Below, piece by piece: positions 34,298 through 43,940 of a DNA stretch of 64,000 bases. Numbering within the stretch: the first letter of the stretch is position 1; each line of letters begins with the position of its first letter. Source of the stretch: Paenibacillus thalictri (lineage in GTDB: Bacteria; Bacillota; Bacilli; Paenibacillales; NBRC-103111). The notes under the pieces are model-generated. The model worked only from the letters and a program-made list of their open reading frames with translations, ran no database searches and was not told the DNA's origin. The position numbers were made by a program, and so were the translations under genes. Location of the stretch: NCBI RefSeq assembly GCF_004307995.1, contig NZ_SIRE01000003.1, positions 124,001 through 188,000 on the forward strand, written 5' to 3'.

Positions 34298-35242
34298 ATG
34301 TCGAAGGCGATAACGGGCGGAGCACATCCACAGGCGAAGACGGTCAGCAGAGCTGGCGCGCTCGCGGGAAGGAAACTCAACCTGTACGGGTTGCTGTTTG
34401 CGTCTCCCTGGATACTGGGACTATTGATTTTTTATGCGCTGCCTCTTGTATTGTCGATTTATTACAGCTTTACTTCCTACAGCATTCTGAAGCCGGGGGA
34501 ATGGGTCGGGCTGGACAACTACCGCAATCTGATGAACGATAAAAGCTTTTGGATCGGGATTTACAACACGATTTATTTCACCGTGATTTTTGTGCCGCTC
34601 AGCATCGTGATCGGTGTCGGCGTCGCCGTGCTGCTGAATATGAAAATCAAAGGCATGTCGGTATACCGCACGATATTTTTCCTGCCGACGCTTGTGCCGC
34701 ATGTCGCCATTGCGATCATTTGGCTGTGGATTCTGAATCCCCGTCTCGGACTTATTAATTTGGCGCTCGAATGGGTCGGAATCCAAGGTCCGGCTTGGCT
34801 GAGCAGCGTTGCCTGGTCGAAGCCGGCGCTGATTTTCATGTCGCTGTGGGGGATCGGTAACGCCATCGTGATTTATTTGGCGGGTTTGCAGGATGTGCCG
34901 CAGGACTTGTACGACGCCGCTGCCGTAGACGGGGCAAACGCGTCGCAGCGCATTCGCCGGATTACGATTCCGATGCTGACGCCGGTTATCTTTTTTAACT
35001 TGGTCATGGGGATGATTCATGCCTTTCAGCAGTTCACGCTGCCTTATGCGCTGACGGGAGGGCAGGGGACGCCCGGCACATCGATGTTGTTTTATGTGAT
35101 GTATTTGTACAACAACGCCTTTATTTATTTAAAGATGGGTTACGCTTCGGCGATGGCCTGGATTTTGTTTATCGTCATTATGATTCTGACGTGCATTATT
35201 TTTGTTACATCCAAACGGTGGGTCCATTATCAGGGGAAATAG
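34298..35242 (+). CDS. Carbohydrate ABC permease, MalF/UgpA type
   Basis: 314 residues, six predicted helices, EAA-like motif DAAAVDGANASQRIRRITIP (about 205-224). Starts 14 bp after the binding-protein stop with AAGGAGGCAGG. Pairs with the MalG-type permease that follows. Confidence 0.93.
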   Translation: MSKAITGGAHPQAKTVSRAGALAGRKLNLYGLLFASPWILGLLIFYALPLVLSIYYSFTSYSILKPGEWVGLDNYRNLMNDKSFWIGIYNTIYFTVIFVPLSIVIGVGVAVLLNMKIKGMSVYRTIFFLPTLVPHVAIAIIWLWILNPRLGLINLALEWVGIQGPAWLSSVAWSKPALIFMSLWGIGNAIVIYLAGLQDVPQDLYDAAAVDGANASQRIRRITIPMLTPVIFFNLVMGMIHAFQQFTLPYALTGGQGTPGTSMLFYVMYLYNNAFIYLKMGYASAMAWILFIVIMILTCIIFVTSKRWVHYQGK

Positions 35243-35255
35243 GAGGTGTGGAGAT

Positions 35256-36086
35256 ATGGTCAAACCCGCGAGATGGAAACGCCTTTTTGCGCATGTTGTG
35301 CTGGTCATGATGAGTGTGTTTTTTATGGCGCCGTTTGTGTGGATGTTGTCCACCTCCTTAAAGCCGATTACCCAAGTGTTCGCATATCCGCCGGAATGGA
35401 TTCCGCGTCCGTTTGAGTGGTCGAATTACGTCAAAGCGGTGAATTACATCCCCTTCTGGACGTATTGGAACAACACGTTGTTGATTGCCGCGGCCAGCAC
35501 GGCCGGTGTCGTGTTATCGTGTCCGATTGTTGCGTACAGCATGGCGAGACTGCAATGGGCCGGGAGAAACGTGCTGTTTATGGTGACGGTGGCGGTGATG
35601 ATGATCCCGGGCCAAGTGACGATGGTGCCGCTGTTTCTGATCTTCCGCGAGCTGAATTGGGTCGGTACGCCGCTGCCGCTCATTGTGCCGCATTTTTTCG
35701 GAGTGCCCTTCTATATTTTTCTGATGAGGCAGTTCTTTATGCAGATTCCTAAAGATCTGGAGGACGCGGCGCGGATCGACGGCGCTTCGGAATGGCGCAT
35801 TTACTGGAACATCATGTTGCCCCTGGCGATGCCAGCGGCGCTGACGACGGGGTTGTTTCAATTTATGGCGAGCTGGACCGACTTCCTCGGGCCGCTGCTT
35901 TACTTGAAGGATCAGAAGCAATACACGTTGTCCTTGGGCTTGCAGCAGTTCCAATCGGAGCTCGGAACCGAATGGACGATGCTGATGGCGGTCAGCGTGA
36001 TGATGACGCTGCCGATTATTATTTTGTTTTTCCTGCTGCAAAAACGCTTTATCCAAGGGATCTCGTTTAGCGGAGTCAAGGGCTGA
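35256..36086 (+). CDS. Carbohydrate ABC permease, MalG/UgpE type
   Basis: 276 residues from ATG 35256 (AGGAGGTG upstream), six predicted helices, EAA motif DAARIDGASEWRIYWNIMLP (about 188-207). Second channel subunit. No ATPase gene is in the operon. Confidence 0.93.
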   Translation: MVKPARWKRLFAHVVLVMMSVFFMAPFVWMLSTSLKPITQVFAYPPEWIPRPFEWSNYVKAVNYIPFWTYWNNTLLIAAASTAGVVLSCPIVAYSMARLQWAGRNVLFMVTVAVMMIPGQVTMVPLFLIFRELNWVGTPLPLIVPHFFGVPFYIFLMRQFFMQIPKDLEDAARIDGASEWRIYWNIMLPLAMPAALTTGLFQFMASWTDFLGPLLYLKDQKQYTLSLGLQQFQSELGTEWTMLMAVSVMMTLPIIILFFLLQKRFIQGISFSGVKG

Positions 36087-36144
36087 TTGCGGGCTGGCCG
36101 GGGCGATCGCACAAGGGCATATCCACAATGGGAGATGGTAACGG

Positions 36145-39100
36145 ATGGACAGTATGAATCCGATGATGCTGACGAAAAAAAAGCTGGAACGGCGTATCGA
36201 GGAACTGGAGAAATACCGCTACAAGCAGCATGTGCCCATTCCCCAATACGAGTTTTGGGTGGATGAGCAAGCGGAGGTTGGCGTGATGCCGCCGCCGGAG
36301 GCGATCTGGAACACCATTCGGATCGGGGATCGCTGGAGAGGCCGGGACGTTACGGCCTGGATGCGGGCCGAAGCGGTCATTCCCGCCGAATGGGCGGGGC
36401 TGCGGACGCTTGGTTTATTCGATTTTGGCAAAACCAACGGCGGGCACACCTCCGGCTTCGAGTCGCTGCTGTATGTCAACGGCAAGCCGTTTCAGGGCGT
36501 CGGCGGATACCATCAGGAAGTGTTTTTTCCCGCTGAGCTGAGCGGGCAGAAGGTGCAGCTGCTGTTCAAAATATGGTCGGGCTTAAACGGCAATACCGGC
36601 ATCCGCAGCGATCTGGAGCATGAAGTGAAAACTTCCGCTTTGGCCGTGCTTGACGTTGACTGCGACGATTTGTACTACACGGCGCTGGCCGCGCTTCACA
36701 CCTTGGCTGTCGTGGAGCCAAGCGGCTACGAATACGACAGGCTGCTGCAGGCGTTGGACCGGGCGTTCCTGCTGCTCGACTGGCGCGAGCCGGGCGGCGC
36801 CGCCTTTTATGCCAGCGTTAGCGCAGCCTGCCGCAAGCTGCACGAGCAGCTGCGCGATATTCCGAAGACGGGTGAGGTGACGGTGCGCTGCATCGGCCAT
36901 ACGCATATCGACGTCGCTTGGCTGTGGAGGCTGAAGCATACCCGCGAGAAATCGGCCCGCTCGTTTTCCACGGTGCTGCGCTACATGGAACAGTTTCCCG
37001 AATACGTGTTTTTGCAAACCCAGCCGCACTTGTACGACGATCTGCAGCGCGATTATCCGGACATCTACGCGCAAATCGCGGAACGCGTCAAGGAAGGCCG
37101 CTGGGAGGCGGGCGGCGCGATGTGGCTGGAATCGGACTGCAATATTCCATCCGGCGAGTCGCTGGTCAGGCAGTTGGTGTACGGGCAGCGTTTTTTCGAA
37201 AAGCATTTCGGCGCGCGCTGCGAATATTTATGGCTTCCCGACGTGTTTGGATACAGCTGGGCGCTGCCGCAAATTTTGAAAAAAGCCGGGCTGCGTTATT
37301 TCATGACGACGAAAATCAGCTGGAACGTGTATAACCGCTTTCCGCACGATACGTTTTATTGGTCGGGCATCGACGGCACCGAAATTCTCACCCATTTTAT
37401 CACGACGCCGGACCCGTTCCGCAGCCCGGAAAGCATCATGAAGTTTTATACGTACAACGGCCATGTGCTGCCGCAGACGGTGAAGGGCATATGGCGCGAT
37501 TACCGCGACAAAGAAATCAACAACGAGCTGCTGTTGTCCTTTGGTTACGGCGACGGGGGCGGCGGGCCGACCCGCACGATGCTGGAGATGAGAAGGCGGC
37601 TTGAGCATATGCCGGGACTGCCCACCGTAACGACAGGCCGCGCCGATGAATATTTCAACAAGCTGGAGGAGCGGGTTGCTTCCACGGACCGGTATGTGCA
37701 CCGCTGGGACGGCGAGCTGTATTTGGAGCTGCACCGGGGAACGTACACATCACAGGCGTACAACAAAAAGATGAACCGCCATATGGAAAACTTGCTGCGC
37801 AATGCGGAGATGGCTTCGACGTTTTACGGCACGGTAGCCGGATTCTCCGGTTACCGGCAATCGGCGCTGTACGACAGCTGGATTATCGTGCTGCGCAATC
37901 AGTTCCACGACATTTTGCCGGGATCGTCCATTGCCGAGGTATACGAGGACTGCCATATGGAGTACGCGGAAGCGGAGCGGTTGGCGCAGGCGCCGTTGCG
38001 GGAAAGCTTGCACGGACTGGCTCAGTCCATTGATACGGGGGGTGAAGCGGGCTATTTGCTGTTTAACGCTTTGCCTTGGGACCGCGAAGAGGTGATCGAG
38101 CTTGAGTCGGTTGCGGCTGCAGGGGCAGGTACTGTCGAAGATAGGGTAGCAGCTAAATCCGATAATGTAGCTGCAGAGGCAGCCGTAATTGCGGGCTTGG
38201 ATGAGGCGGCAGGCACAACTGCGGCTGTAGGGGCAAACGAGGTCGAAGCCGCAAATGCAGACGCAGGTGCAGCGTCAGACGCGCCCGCTGGTGTGGCTGG
38301 AAAGACGGATAGACAGCTTGTGCAAGTCAAGGTTCCGGCGCTTGGATATGCGTTTGTTTCAAAAGATGAAATAGAGGCTCATCAAGCGGAATCGAATGGC
38401 CGAGTTTCTGCCGCTCAACCCGTCGGGCCAATGGCTATCACCGAATCCTGCGCAACTACGCCCTATTACGTGCTGGAATGGAACGAAACCGGGCAGCTGA
38501 CGCGTCTCTACGATAAGGTCAACGACCGCGAGGTACTTGCGCCGGGCGAAACGGCCAACCGTTTCGATGTGCACGAAGATAAGCCGGCGGCACACGACGC
38601 TTGGGATATCGATATTTTTTATTATGAAAAAACCCGGTGTATCGATGATCTAAAATCGGTGGAGGTGGTGGAGGCGGGTCCGCTCCGCGGGATGGTCCGT
38701 TTCATCTGGTCTTACGGCAGGTCGGAGATCCGTCAGCTGATGACGCTCTACGCGGCCGATCCGCGGATCGACTTTGTAACCGAGGTGTCGTGGCACGAGC
38801 CGCAGCAGCTGCTGAAGGTGGCATTCCCGGTTAACGTCCGTTCCACCACGGCGACTTACGAAATTCAATACGGCAATGTCGAGCGGCCGACGCATTGGAA
38901 CACCAGCTGGGACTTTGCCCGTTTTGAGACGTGTGCGCAGCGCTGGATTGATTTGTCGGAGCGCGATTACGGGGTCAGTCTGCTCAACGACTGCAAATAC
39001 GGGCATGACGTCATCGGCCGGACGATGCGGATCACGCTGATCAAAGCGGCGATCAGTCCGGACGCGACGGCGGATATCGGCGAACATGAGTTTATATATT

Positions 39101-39576
39101 CGCTGCTGCCGCATGCCGGCGACTGGTTTGAGGCCGGCACGCAAAGACAAGCGCAGCGGCTGAATACGCCGCTGGTCGTTTGCCCGGTTGCAGCATCAGT
39201 GCATGGAGAGGCGGTAGCGGCCGGGGGTTCGGCACCCGGGCACGGCGGTGCGCCTGCGCCGCGGACGGCGGCGGCCTCTGCCGGGAAAGCTCCGCTGCCG
39301 CGGAAGCTCAGCTTTTTTGGCTGCAAAAGCAATCATGTGGCGGTTGACGCAATCAAGAAAGCGGAGGATGCCGACGCTTGGATTGTACGCTGCTACGAGT
39401 ACGGCGGCAAACGCGGAAGCGCGCTTTTCAGCAGCTATGCGGAAATGGAGCTGGTCGAGGAAGTCAACCTGATGGAACGGGAAGAAGAACCGGTGGATGC
39501 CGACGTTCATCATTTTCAGGCGTATTTCAAGCCATATGAATTAAAAACTTTCAGAATCAGGATGAAAATGACATGA
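36145..39576 (+). CDS. GH38 alpha-mannosidase with Ala-rich inserts
   Basis: The 1143-residue enzyme has the GH38 order: N-terminal sandwich, catalytic (beta/alpha)7 domain, middle helical domain and C-terminal beta domains. Metal ligands H254 and D256 (GHTHIDVAWLW) and the catalytic nucleophile Asp366 (LWLPDVFGYS) are present. It hydrolyses alpha-mannosides in the cytoplasm (no signal peptide). It is longer than the usual 1010-1050 residues because of two low-complexity Ala/Gly-rich inserts, at about 652-722 and 1017-1052, probably surface loops. It is the core catabolic enzyme of the operon; its last four bases overlap the next start (ATGA), so the two are coupled. Confidence 0.93.
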   Translation: MDSMNPMMLTKKKLERRIEELEKYRYKQHVPIPQYEFWVDEQAEVGVMPPPEAIWNTIRIGDRWRGRDVTAWMRAEAVIPAEWAGLRTLGLFDFGKTNGGHTSGFESLLYVNGKPFQGVGGYHQEVFFPAELSGQKVQLLFKIWSGLNGNTGIRSDLEHEVKTSALAVLDVDCDDLYYTALAALHTLAVVEPSGYEYDRLLQALDRAFLLLDWREPGGAAFYASVSAACRKLHEQLRDIPKTGEVTVRCIGHTHIDVAWLWRLKHTREKSARSFSTVLRYMEQFPEYVFLQTQPHLYDDLQRDYPDIYAQIAERVKEGRWEAGGAMWLESDCNIPSGESLVRQLVYGQRFFEKHFGARCEYLWLPDVFGYSWALPQILKKAGLRYFMTTKISWNVYNRFPHDTFYWSGIDGTEILTHFITTPDPFRSPESIMKFYTYNGHVLPQTVKGIWRDYRDKEINNELLLSFGYGDGGGGPTRTMLEMRRRLEHMPGLPTVTTGRADEYFNKLEERVASTDRYVHRWDGELYLELHRGTYTSQAYNKKMNRHMENLLRNAEMASTFYGTVAGFSGYRQSALYDSWIIVLRNQFHDILPGSSIAEVYEDCHMEYAEAERLAQAPLRESLHGLAQSIDTGGEAGYLLFNALPWDREEVIELESVAAAGAGTVEDRVAAKSDNVAAEAAVIAGLDEAAGTTAAVGANEVEAANADAGAASDAPAGVAGKTDRQLVQVKVPALGYAFVSKDEIEAHQAESNGRVSAAQPVGPMAITESCATTPYYVLEWNETGQLTRLYDKVNDREVLAPGETANRFDVHEDKPAAHDAWDIDIFYYEKTRCIDDLKSVEVVEAGPLRGMVRFIWSYGRSEIRQLMTLYAADPRIDFVTEVSWHEPQQLLKVAFPVNVRSTTATYEIQYGNVERPTHWNTSWDFARFETCAQRWIDLSERDYGVSLLNDCKYGHDVIGRTMRITLIKAAISPDATADIGEHEFIYSLLPHAGDWFEAGTQRQAQRLNTPLVVCPVAASVHGEAVAAGGSAPGHGGAPAPRTAAASAGKAPLPRKLSFFGCKSNHVAVDAIKKAEDADAWIVRCYEYGGKRGSALFSSYAEMELVEEVNLMEREEEPVDADVHHFQAYFKPYELKTFRIRMKMT

Positions 39577-42191
39577 CGATTAGGAAGATACCAATCAATT
39601 TGCGTTCCGTGTACAACAAGAACATTGCCGCTTTAACCGTAGACGATTGCTCGCAGACGGTCGTTGCCAACCGGCATCATTTATTGACCGGCGAGCAGGA
39701 GTTGTGGGGCATTCCTTTTCTGCTTGGACCGGACGGCGGTGCAGCCGAAAAATCGGATGCCGCCGCTAGCCCGGGATCCGAACCGACTTCACCTGCGGTG
39801 CCTTCTGTTGCTGCTGACCCGGCCAATGTGATCCTGTTGAAGGATGCCGACGTGCATATCCCGCTGCCGGGAGGTGTACATGACCGACAGCTTGTGTTTG
39901 TGCATGCCGCCGATTTCAAGGAAAGCCCGGCGCAGCCGGATGGAATGACAAGCCCGATGCTTGGCACGCCGAGACTAGGGGAAGTTGTCTGCACCTACGT
40001 GTTGAACTATGATGACGGCACCCGCGTTGAGGTGCCGATCCGGCGGCGTTACGAGATCAGCGAGTTCAACACGGCATGGGGGGAGAACAGCTTCGAAGCG
40101 GTGAAGCACCTGAAGCCGTTTGCGATTCCCGACAAATCGCTGGAGCGGGAAGGCATGGCGTCGTATCCGTGGGGCAAAACGCAAATCGCTACGACGTTTC
40201 AGGGGGAAGGAAGCCCGATGCACCACTGGCTGTACGCATTGGAAAATCCTTATCCGCAAAAGCTGCTGATTGCCTTGACGTTGCATCCTGTAGATGGCGC
40301 GGCATTTATTTTTGGCATCACCGGAGCTAACGCCTCTTCCCATCCGCTGCGCTGGGGCGAAAGAAAAAAGCTGAAGCTGAAAAGCGCCGCTGCGTTAAAC
40401 CATTACGGAAAAGAAGCGGACATCTATATCGATATGGGAGCGGTCATTTCCGTAACGCCCATGCTCCGATACGATAACGAGCGGTGGTGCGGGGCAAGCC
40501 GCGATCCGCAGCCTGTGCCTTCGGCTGACGAGTGGATTGTGGAATACACCGCCCATCCCGACGCCTGCCTGCATGTGCGGGGAGCGCGTCCGGTCAGCTT
40601 GCCTATCCGTGAGTGGGAGCGGCGCGGCGAAGCGGAATTTGGTGAAAGCCAAACGTTGCCTGTCCGCTTGCGGGTGCTGGAGAAAAGCACAAACAAGCCG
40701 GTTGCGGCCAAAGTGCATATTCATGGCCGATGGGGCGAATATGTGGCTCCGGTGAACGGTCACCGGCAGCCTAACCCGCGCTGGTTCGAGGATTACGGTG
40801 CCGAGCATGTAAACGGCTTCCATTATTCCGTATATATCAACGGTGAAGCGGATTACAAGCTTCCCCGGGGCGAAGTATTTCTTGAAGTGACTAAAGGGCT
40901 GGAGATCACCCCAATCCGCAAGCGCATCGTGATCGACGAACATACTTCGGAGATTATCGTCGAATTGGAACGGGTGCTGCCTTGGCGGCAGAAGGGCTGG
41001 GTGACCGCGGATACGCATGTGCATTTTTTGTCCCCGCAGACGGCTTTGCTCGAAGGTGAAGCGGAAGGGGTTAACGTGGTCAATTTGCTGACCAGCCAGT
41101 GGGGCGAGATGTTCAGCAATATCGGCGATTTCGATGGGAAAACGACGATCGGCAGCGTGCAAAACGGCGGCACGGGCGAATATTTGGTCCGCGTCGGCAC
41201 GGAGAACCGCCAGCACATTCTCGGCCATATTTCTTTGCTTGGTTATGAGGGCAGCATGATCCTTCCTTTATGTACGGGCGGTCCCGATGAATCGGCGCTG
41301 GGGGATCCGCTGGAGGCGACGATTACCCAGTGGGCGCGCATGTGCCGCGAGAAATTTGGCTTAGCTGTGCTGCCCCATCTGCCCAATCCGCGTGCGGAGG
41401 GGGCTGCGTCGATCGTGCTTGGGGAAATTGACGCGGTGGAGATATGCTCCTTCGAGGTCAGCGGAATCAGCCCGTATTCGTTGTCCGATTGGTACCGCTA
41501 TCTGAACTGCGGTTACCAGGTGCCCGCGGTGGCGGGGACCGACAAGATGTCGCAGTCGACTGCCGTAGGGACAATCCGCACGTATTCCTTGATCCGGGGC
41601 GAACCTTTCACTTATGAAAGCTGGATGCGGTCGGTGCGTAAGGGATTGACGTTTGTCACTTACGGGCCGCTGATGGATTTTACGGTTAACGGCTGTGAAG
41701 CGGGGGCAACGATTGAAATGGCGGCTTCCGGCGGGACGGTCGATGTTGTCTGGCATGCCGCATCGGTGACCGTGCCGATTACCAGAATTGAGCTGGTGGT
41801 GAACGGCGAGCAACGTGAATGCAAGACAGCGGATGGCGAGCAGCCCAGTTGCGCCGGGGCGTGGACGGTAAATGTCAGCGAAAGCTGCTGGATTGCGCTG
41901 CGGATTAGAGGGGCTTACCCCGGCCAAGCGGAAATCATTACCGCCCATTCGAGCGCTGTATTTGTGAAAGTCGACGGCAAACCTGCCTTCCGGGCCGCTG
42001 ACGCCGTCACCATTCTTGAGCAAATCGAAGGTTCGACCGCATATATTAAAACGCTGGCGACAAGGGCCGATGAACGCATCTTCAAGCAATTGCTCGATAC
42101 GCTGCACAGCGCCCATTCGGCGCTGCATCGGCGGATGCATGAGCGCCATATTTACCACCGTCACGCCACACACGAGCATCACCGGCATTAG
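39573..42191 (+). CDS. CehA/McbA-family PHP metallohydrolase with N-terminal beta domains
   Basis: The 872-residue protein has about 470 N-terminal residues of beta-rich domains (binding-like) and then a PHP domain starting at WVTADTHVHFLS (D480, H482, H484), with further metal ligands in VLPHLPNP and PAVAGTDKM. Family members such as CehA and McbA are metal-dependent hydrolases of esters and phosphotriesters; the natural substrates of most are unknown. An Ala/Pro/Ser-rich insert lies at about 56-85 and the C terminus is His-rich (HERHIYHRHATHEHHRH). Translational coupling to the mannosidase suggests action on the same glycan, possibly removing a phosphodiester or acyl group (inference). Confidence 0.85.
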   Translation: MTIRKIPINLRSVYNKNIAALTVDDCSQTVVANRHHLLTGEQELWGIPFLLGPDGGAAEKSDAAASPGSEPTSPAVPSVAADPANVILLKDADVHIPLPGGVHDRQLVFVHAADFKESPAQPDGMTSPMLGTPRLGEVVCTYVLNYDDGTRVEVPIRRRYEISEFNTAWGENSFEAVKHLKPFAIPDKSLEREGMASYPWGKTQIATTFQGEGSPMHHWLYALENPYPQKLLIALTLHPVDGAAFIFGITGANASSHPLRWGERKKLKLKSAAALNHYGKEADIYIDMGAVISVTPMLRYDNERWCGASRDPQPVPSADEWIVEYTAHPDACLHVRGARPVSLPIREWERRGEAEFGESQTLPVRLRVLEKSTNKPVAAKVHIHGRWGEYVAPVNGHRQPNPRWFEDYGAEHVNGFHYSVYINGEADYKLPRGEVFLEVTKGLEITPIRKRIVIDEHTSEIIVELERVLPWRQKGWVTADTHVHFLSPQTALLEGEAEGVNVVNLLTSQWGEMFSNIGDFDGKTTIGSVQNGGTGEYLVRVGTENRQHILGHISLLGYEGSMILPLCTGGPDESALGDPLEATITQWARMCREKFGLAVLPHLPNPRAEGAASIVLGEIDAVEICSFEVSGISPYSLSDWYRYLNCGYQVPAVAGTDKMSQSTAVGTIRTYSLIRGEPFTYESWMRSVRKGLTFVTYGPLMDFTVNGCEAGATIEMAASGGTVDVVWHAASVTVPITRIELVVNGEQRECKTADGEQPSCAGAWTVNVSESCWIALRIRGAYPGQAEIITAHSSAVFVKVDGKPAFRAADAVTILEQIEGSTAYIKTLATRADERIFKQLLDTLHSAHSALHRRMHERHIYHRHATHEHHRH

Positions 42192-42275
42192 CGTAGGCGT
42201 CAGCGGCGCTTCGATACCGCTTTGCCGCCGACGGACTGCGAAAAAATTGTATAAGGCAGAGAGGGCTGATCCGTC

Positions 42276-42908
42276 ATGGAATTGTTTATTATCCGCCACG
42301 GCCAATCGATCGGCAATCTGATTAAGGAAGATATGCCGGACGGCGAATTGACCGAGCTTGGCAGGCAGCAGGCTGCCGAGGTATGCGAAGGCATGAAAAC
42401 GGCCAATGTCGCTTATATTGTATCCAGCCCTTTAATGCGGGCCATAGAGACGGCGCAGCCGCTGGCGCGCTGGATGAACTTGCCGATTGAAGTATGGAAG
42501 GACACGTGTGAAGTCCGCAGCAAAGGCCCTTACAAGGGGCCGTCCCCGCAGCGGCTTGCGGAAATGTACCCGGAAACGGTGTGCGGACCGGAGATAGAAG
42601 AGGACGGCTGGTTTTGTTCCGGCGACGATACCGAGGACACGGCCGCCGTCCGCGCTAAAGCGGTATACGCCCGGCTGCGCGAGCGGTTTATGGGTAAGCG
42701 GGTTGCATTGTTTGCCCATAGCGGCTTTAACCGCCACCTGCTGCTGGCCGCGCTGGGATTGAGCCATCATAACGGCGTTTCGTTTCATAATGATAACGGC
42801 AGTATCTTTTGGCTGACGGTGCAGCCGGATCGAACGGTATTAAATTATGTGGGCGGCCCGCGGGTCATATTGGAGCACGAAAATGTGAAGAAACCGAAGC
42901 TGAATTAA
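42276..42908 (+). CDS. Histidine phosphatase (phosphoglycerate-mutase superfamily), first of two
   Basis: The 210-residue protein carries the catalytic RHG motif at residues 7-9 (LFIIRHGQSIGN), E in the substrate loop, and the second His in FAHSGFNRHLL. Members remove phosphate from sugars, nucleotides or proteins via phosphohistidine. It is paralogous to the next gene (both read RHGxSxGNL, DMPD.ELTELGR.QAAEV, VRSKG). The gap to the metallohydrolase is 84 bp, so it belongs to the same operon. A sugar-phosphate substrate is inferred from context. Confidence 0.9.
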   Translation: MELFIIRHGQSIGNLIKEDMPDGELTELGRQQAAEVCEGMKTANVAYIVSSPLMRAIETAQPLARWMNLPIEVWKDTCEVRSKGPYKGPSPQRLAEMYPETVCGPEIEEDGWFCSGDDTEDTAAVRAKAVYARLRERFMGKRVALFAHSGFNRHLLLAALGLSHHNGVSFHNDNGSIFWLTVQPDRTVLNYVGGPRVILEHENVKKPKLN

Positions 42909-42927
42909 CGGCCCAAGGAGGTTGACG

Positions 42928-43530
42928 ATGGAACTGTATATCATTCGCCACGGCGAATCGCAGGGCAATCTGGTCACAAAGGATATGCCGGATGCGGAGC
43001 TGACCGAGCTTGGCCGGCGGCAGGCTGCGGAGGTTGCGGATTGCATGGCGCGTGTGCCGCTGGATCGCATTATCGCCAGTCCGCTGGTTCGAGCGATCGA
43101 AACGGCGCGGCCTCTGGCCCGCAAGTTGGGGATGCCGATTGAAATATGGAAAAACACCTATGAAGTCCGCAGCAAAGGACTCTATGTCGGCCCGGCGCGG
43201 CAGCAGTTGAAGGCTGCTTATCCCGAAGCGGTGTTCCCCGAGGAGATGGAAGCGGACGGCTGGATTTACCCGGGCGATGAAACGGCGGTAACGGGCAACC
43301 GCAGGGCAAGGGAGGTATACGCGGAACTGGTTCGCCGCTTCTCCGGGGAGCGGGTCGCAGTATTCGCCCATGGCGGGTTCAACCGCCATCTGCTGCTGGC
43401 CGCATTGGGGCTGGACGGCGACAGCGATGTGTACTTTCACCAAAACAACGGGTGTATTTATCATCTTTCCGTGCAAGCGGAGCGGACGCGCCTTCAATAT
43501 TTGGGAGGCATGAAAGAGATGAGCGGGTAG
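42928..43530 (+). CDS. Histidine phosphatase, second paralog
   Basis: The 200-residue paralog of the preceding gene has RHG at residues 7-9 and the second His in FAHGGFNRHLL. AAGGAGG precedes ATG 42928. It is 19 bp after the first phosphatase and ends before a strong terminator, closing the mannosidase operon. Tandem duplication with divergence suggests two related phosphate positions or substrates (inference). Confidence 0.9.
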   Translation: MELYIIRHGESQGNLVTKDMPDAELTELGRRQAAEVADCMARVPLDRIIASPLVRAIETARPLARKLGMPIEIWKNTYEVRSKGLYVGPARQQLKAAYPEAVFPEEMEADGWIYPGDETAVTGNRRAREVYAELVRRFSGERVAVFAHGGFNRHLLLAALGLDGDSDVYFHQNNGCIYHLSVQAERTRLQYLGGMKEMSG

Positions 43531-43532
43531 CG

Positions 43533-43570
43533 AAAAACACGCCAATACGAGGCGTGTTTTATTTATTTTT
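43533..43570 (+). terminator. Terminator of mannosidase operon
   Basis: Stem AAAACACGCC (43534-43543) / GGCGTGTTTT (43551-43560) followed by an AT-rich T-tract. Confidence 0.85.
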
Positions 43571-43639
43571 TTGGTGGAAATATTGCAAATAAAAAAAACA
43601 AGACGCGGCTAGAAGCAAAGGCTTGGTTTGGAAATATAT

Positions 43640-43864
43640 ATGGTAAATTATGTAAAAAAATTGTTTTGGGCCCATAAGGCTGGGCTGGATCCGGCGGAGC
43701 AAGCGGCCAATAAGGTCGATATTTCGCTGTCTATCGATTTTTGGGAAAAAGCAGTGGAACGGCGGAAACGGCTGCAGAAATTGCTGGCATCCGCTTATTT
43801 CGGCAGGGTTGATTTTACCGAGGACGGAAGCGATGATCCAATTCTCCGAGCGAGTCTGAAATAA
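43640..43864 (+). CDS. Short ORF resembling an N-terminal HelD fragment (probable remnant)
   Basis: The 74-residue product (from ATG 43640) ends LQKLLASAYFGRVDFTEDGSD, matching by eye the conserved SPYFGRIDFxEDG segment of HelD, the RNA-polymerase-recycling helicase of Firmicutes. HelD is over 700 residues; everything after this segment is missing and the last residues (DPILRASLK) no longer fit. The ribosome binding site is weak. It is either a decayed helicase fragment or an independent small protein. Confidence 0.5.
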   Translation: MVNYVKKLFWAHKAGLDPAEQAANKVDISLSIDFWEKAVERRKRLQKLLASAYFGRVDFTEDGSDDPILRASLK

Positions 43865-43940
43865 GGAACCATTATATGAATACGTAATAAAATAAATGGA
43901 CTGCTTGTTTCTTCTCCAACCTGTTTACGGGAGGGATCAT

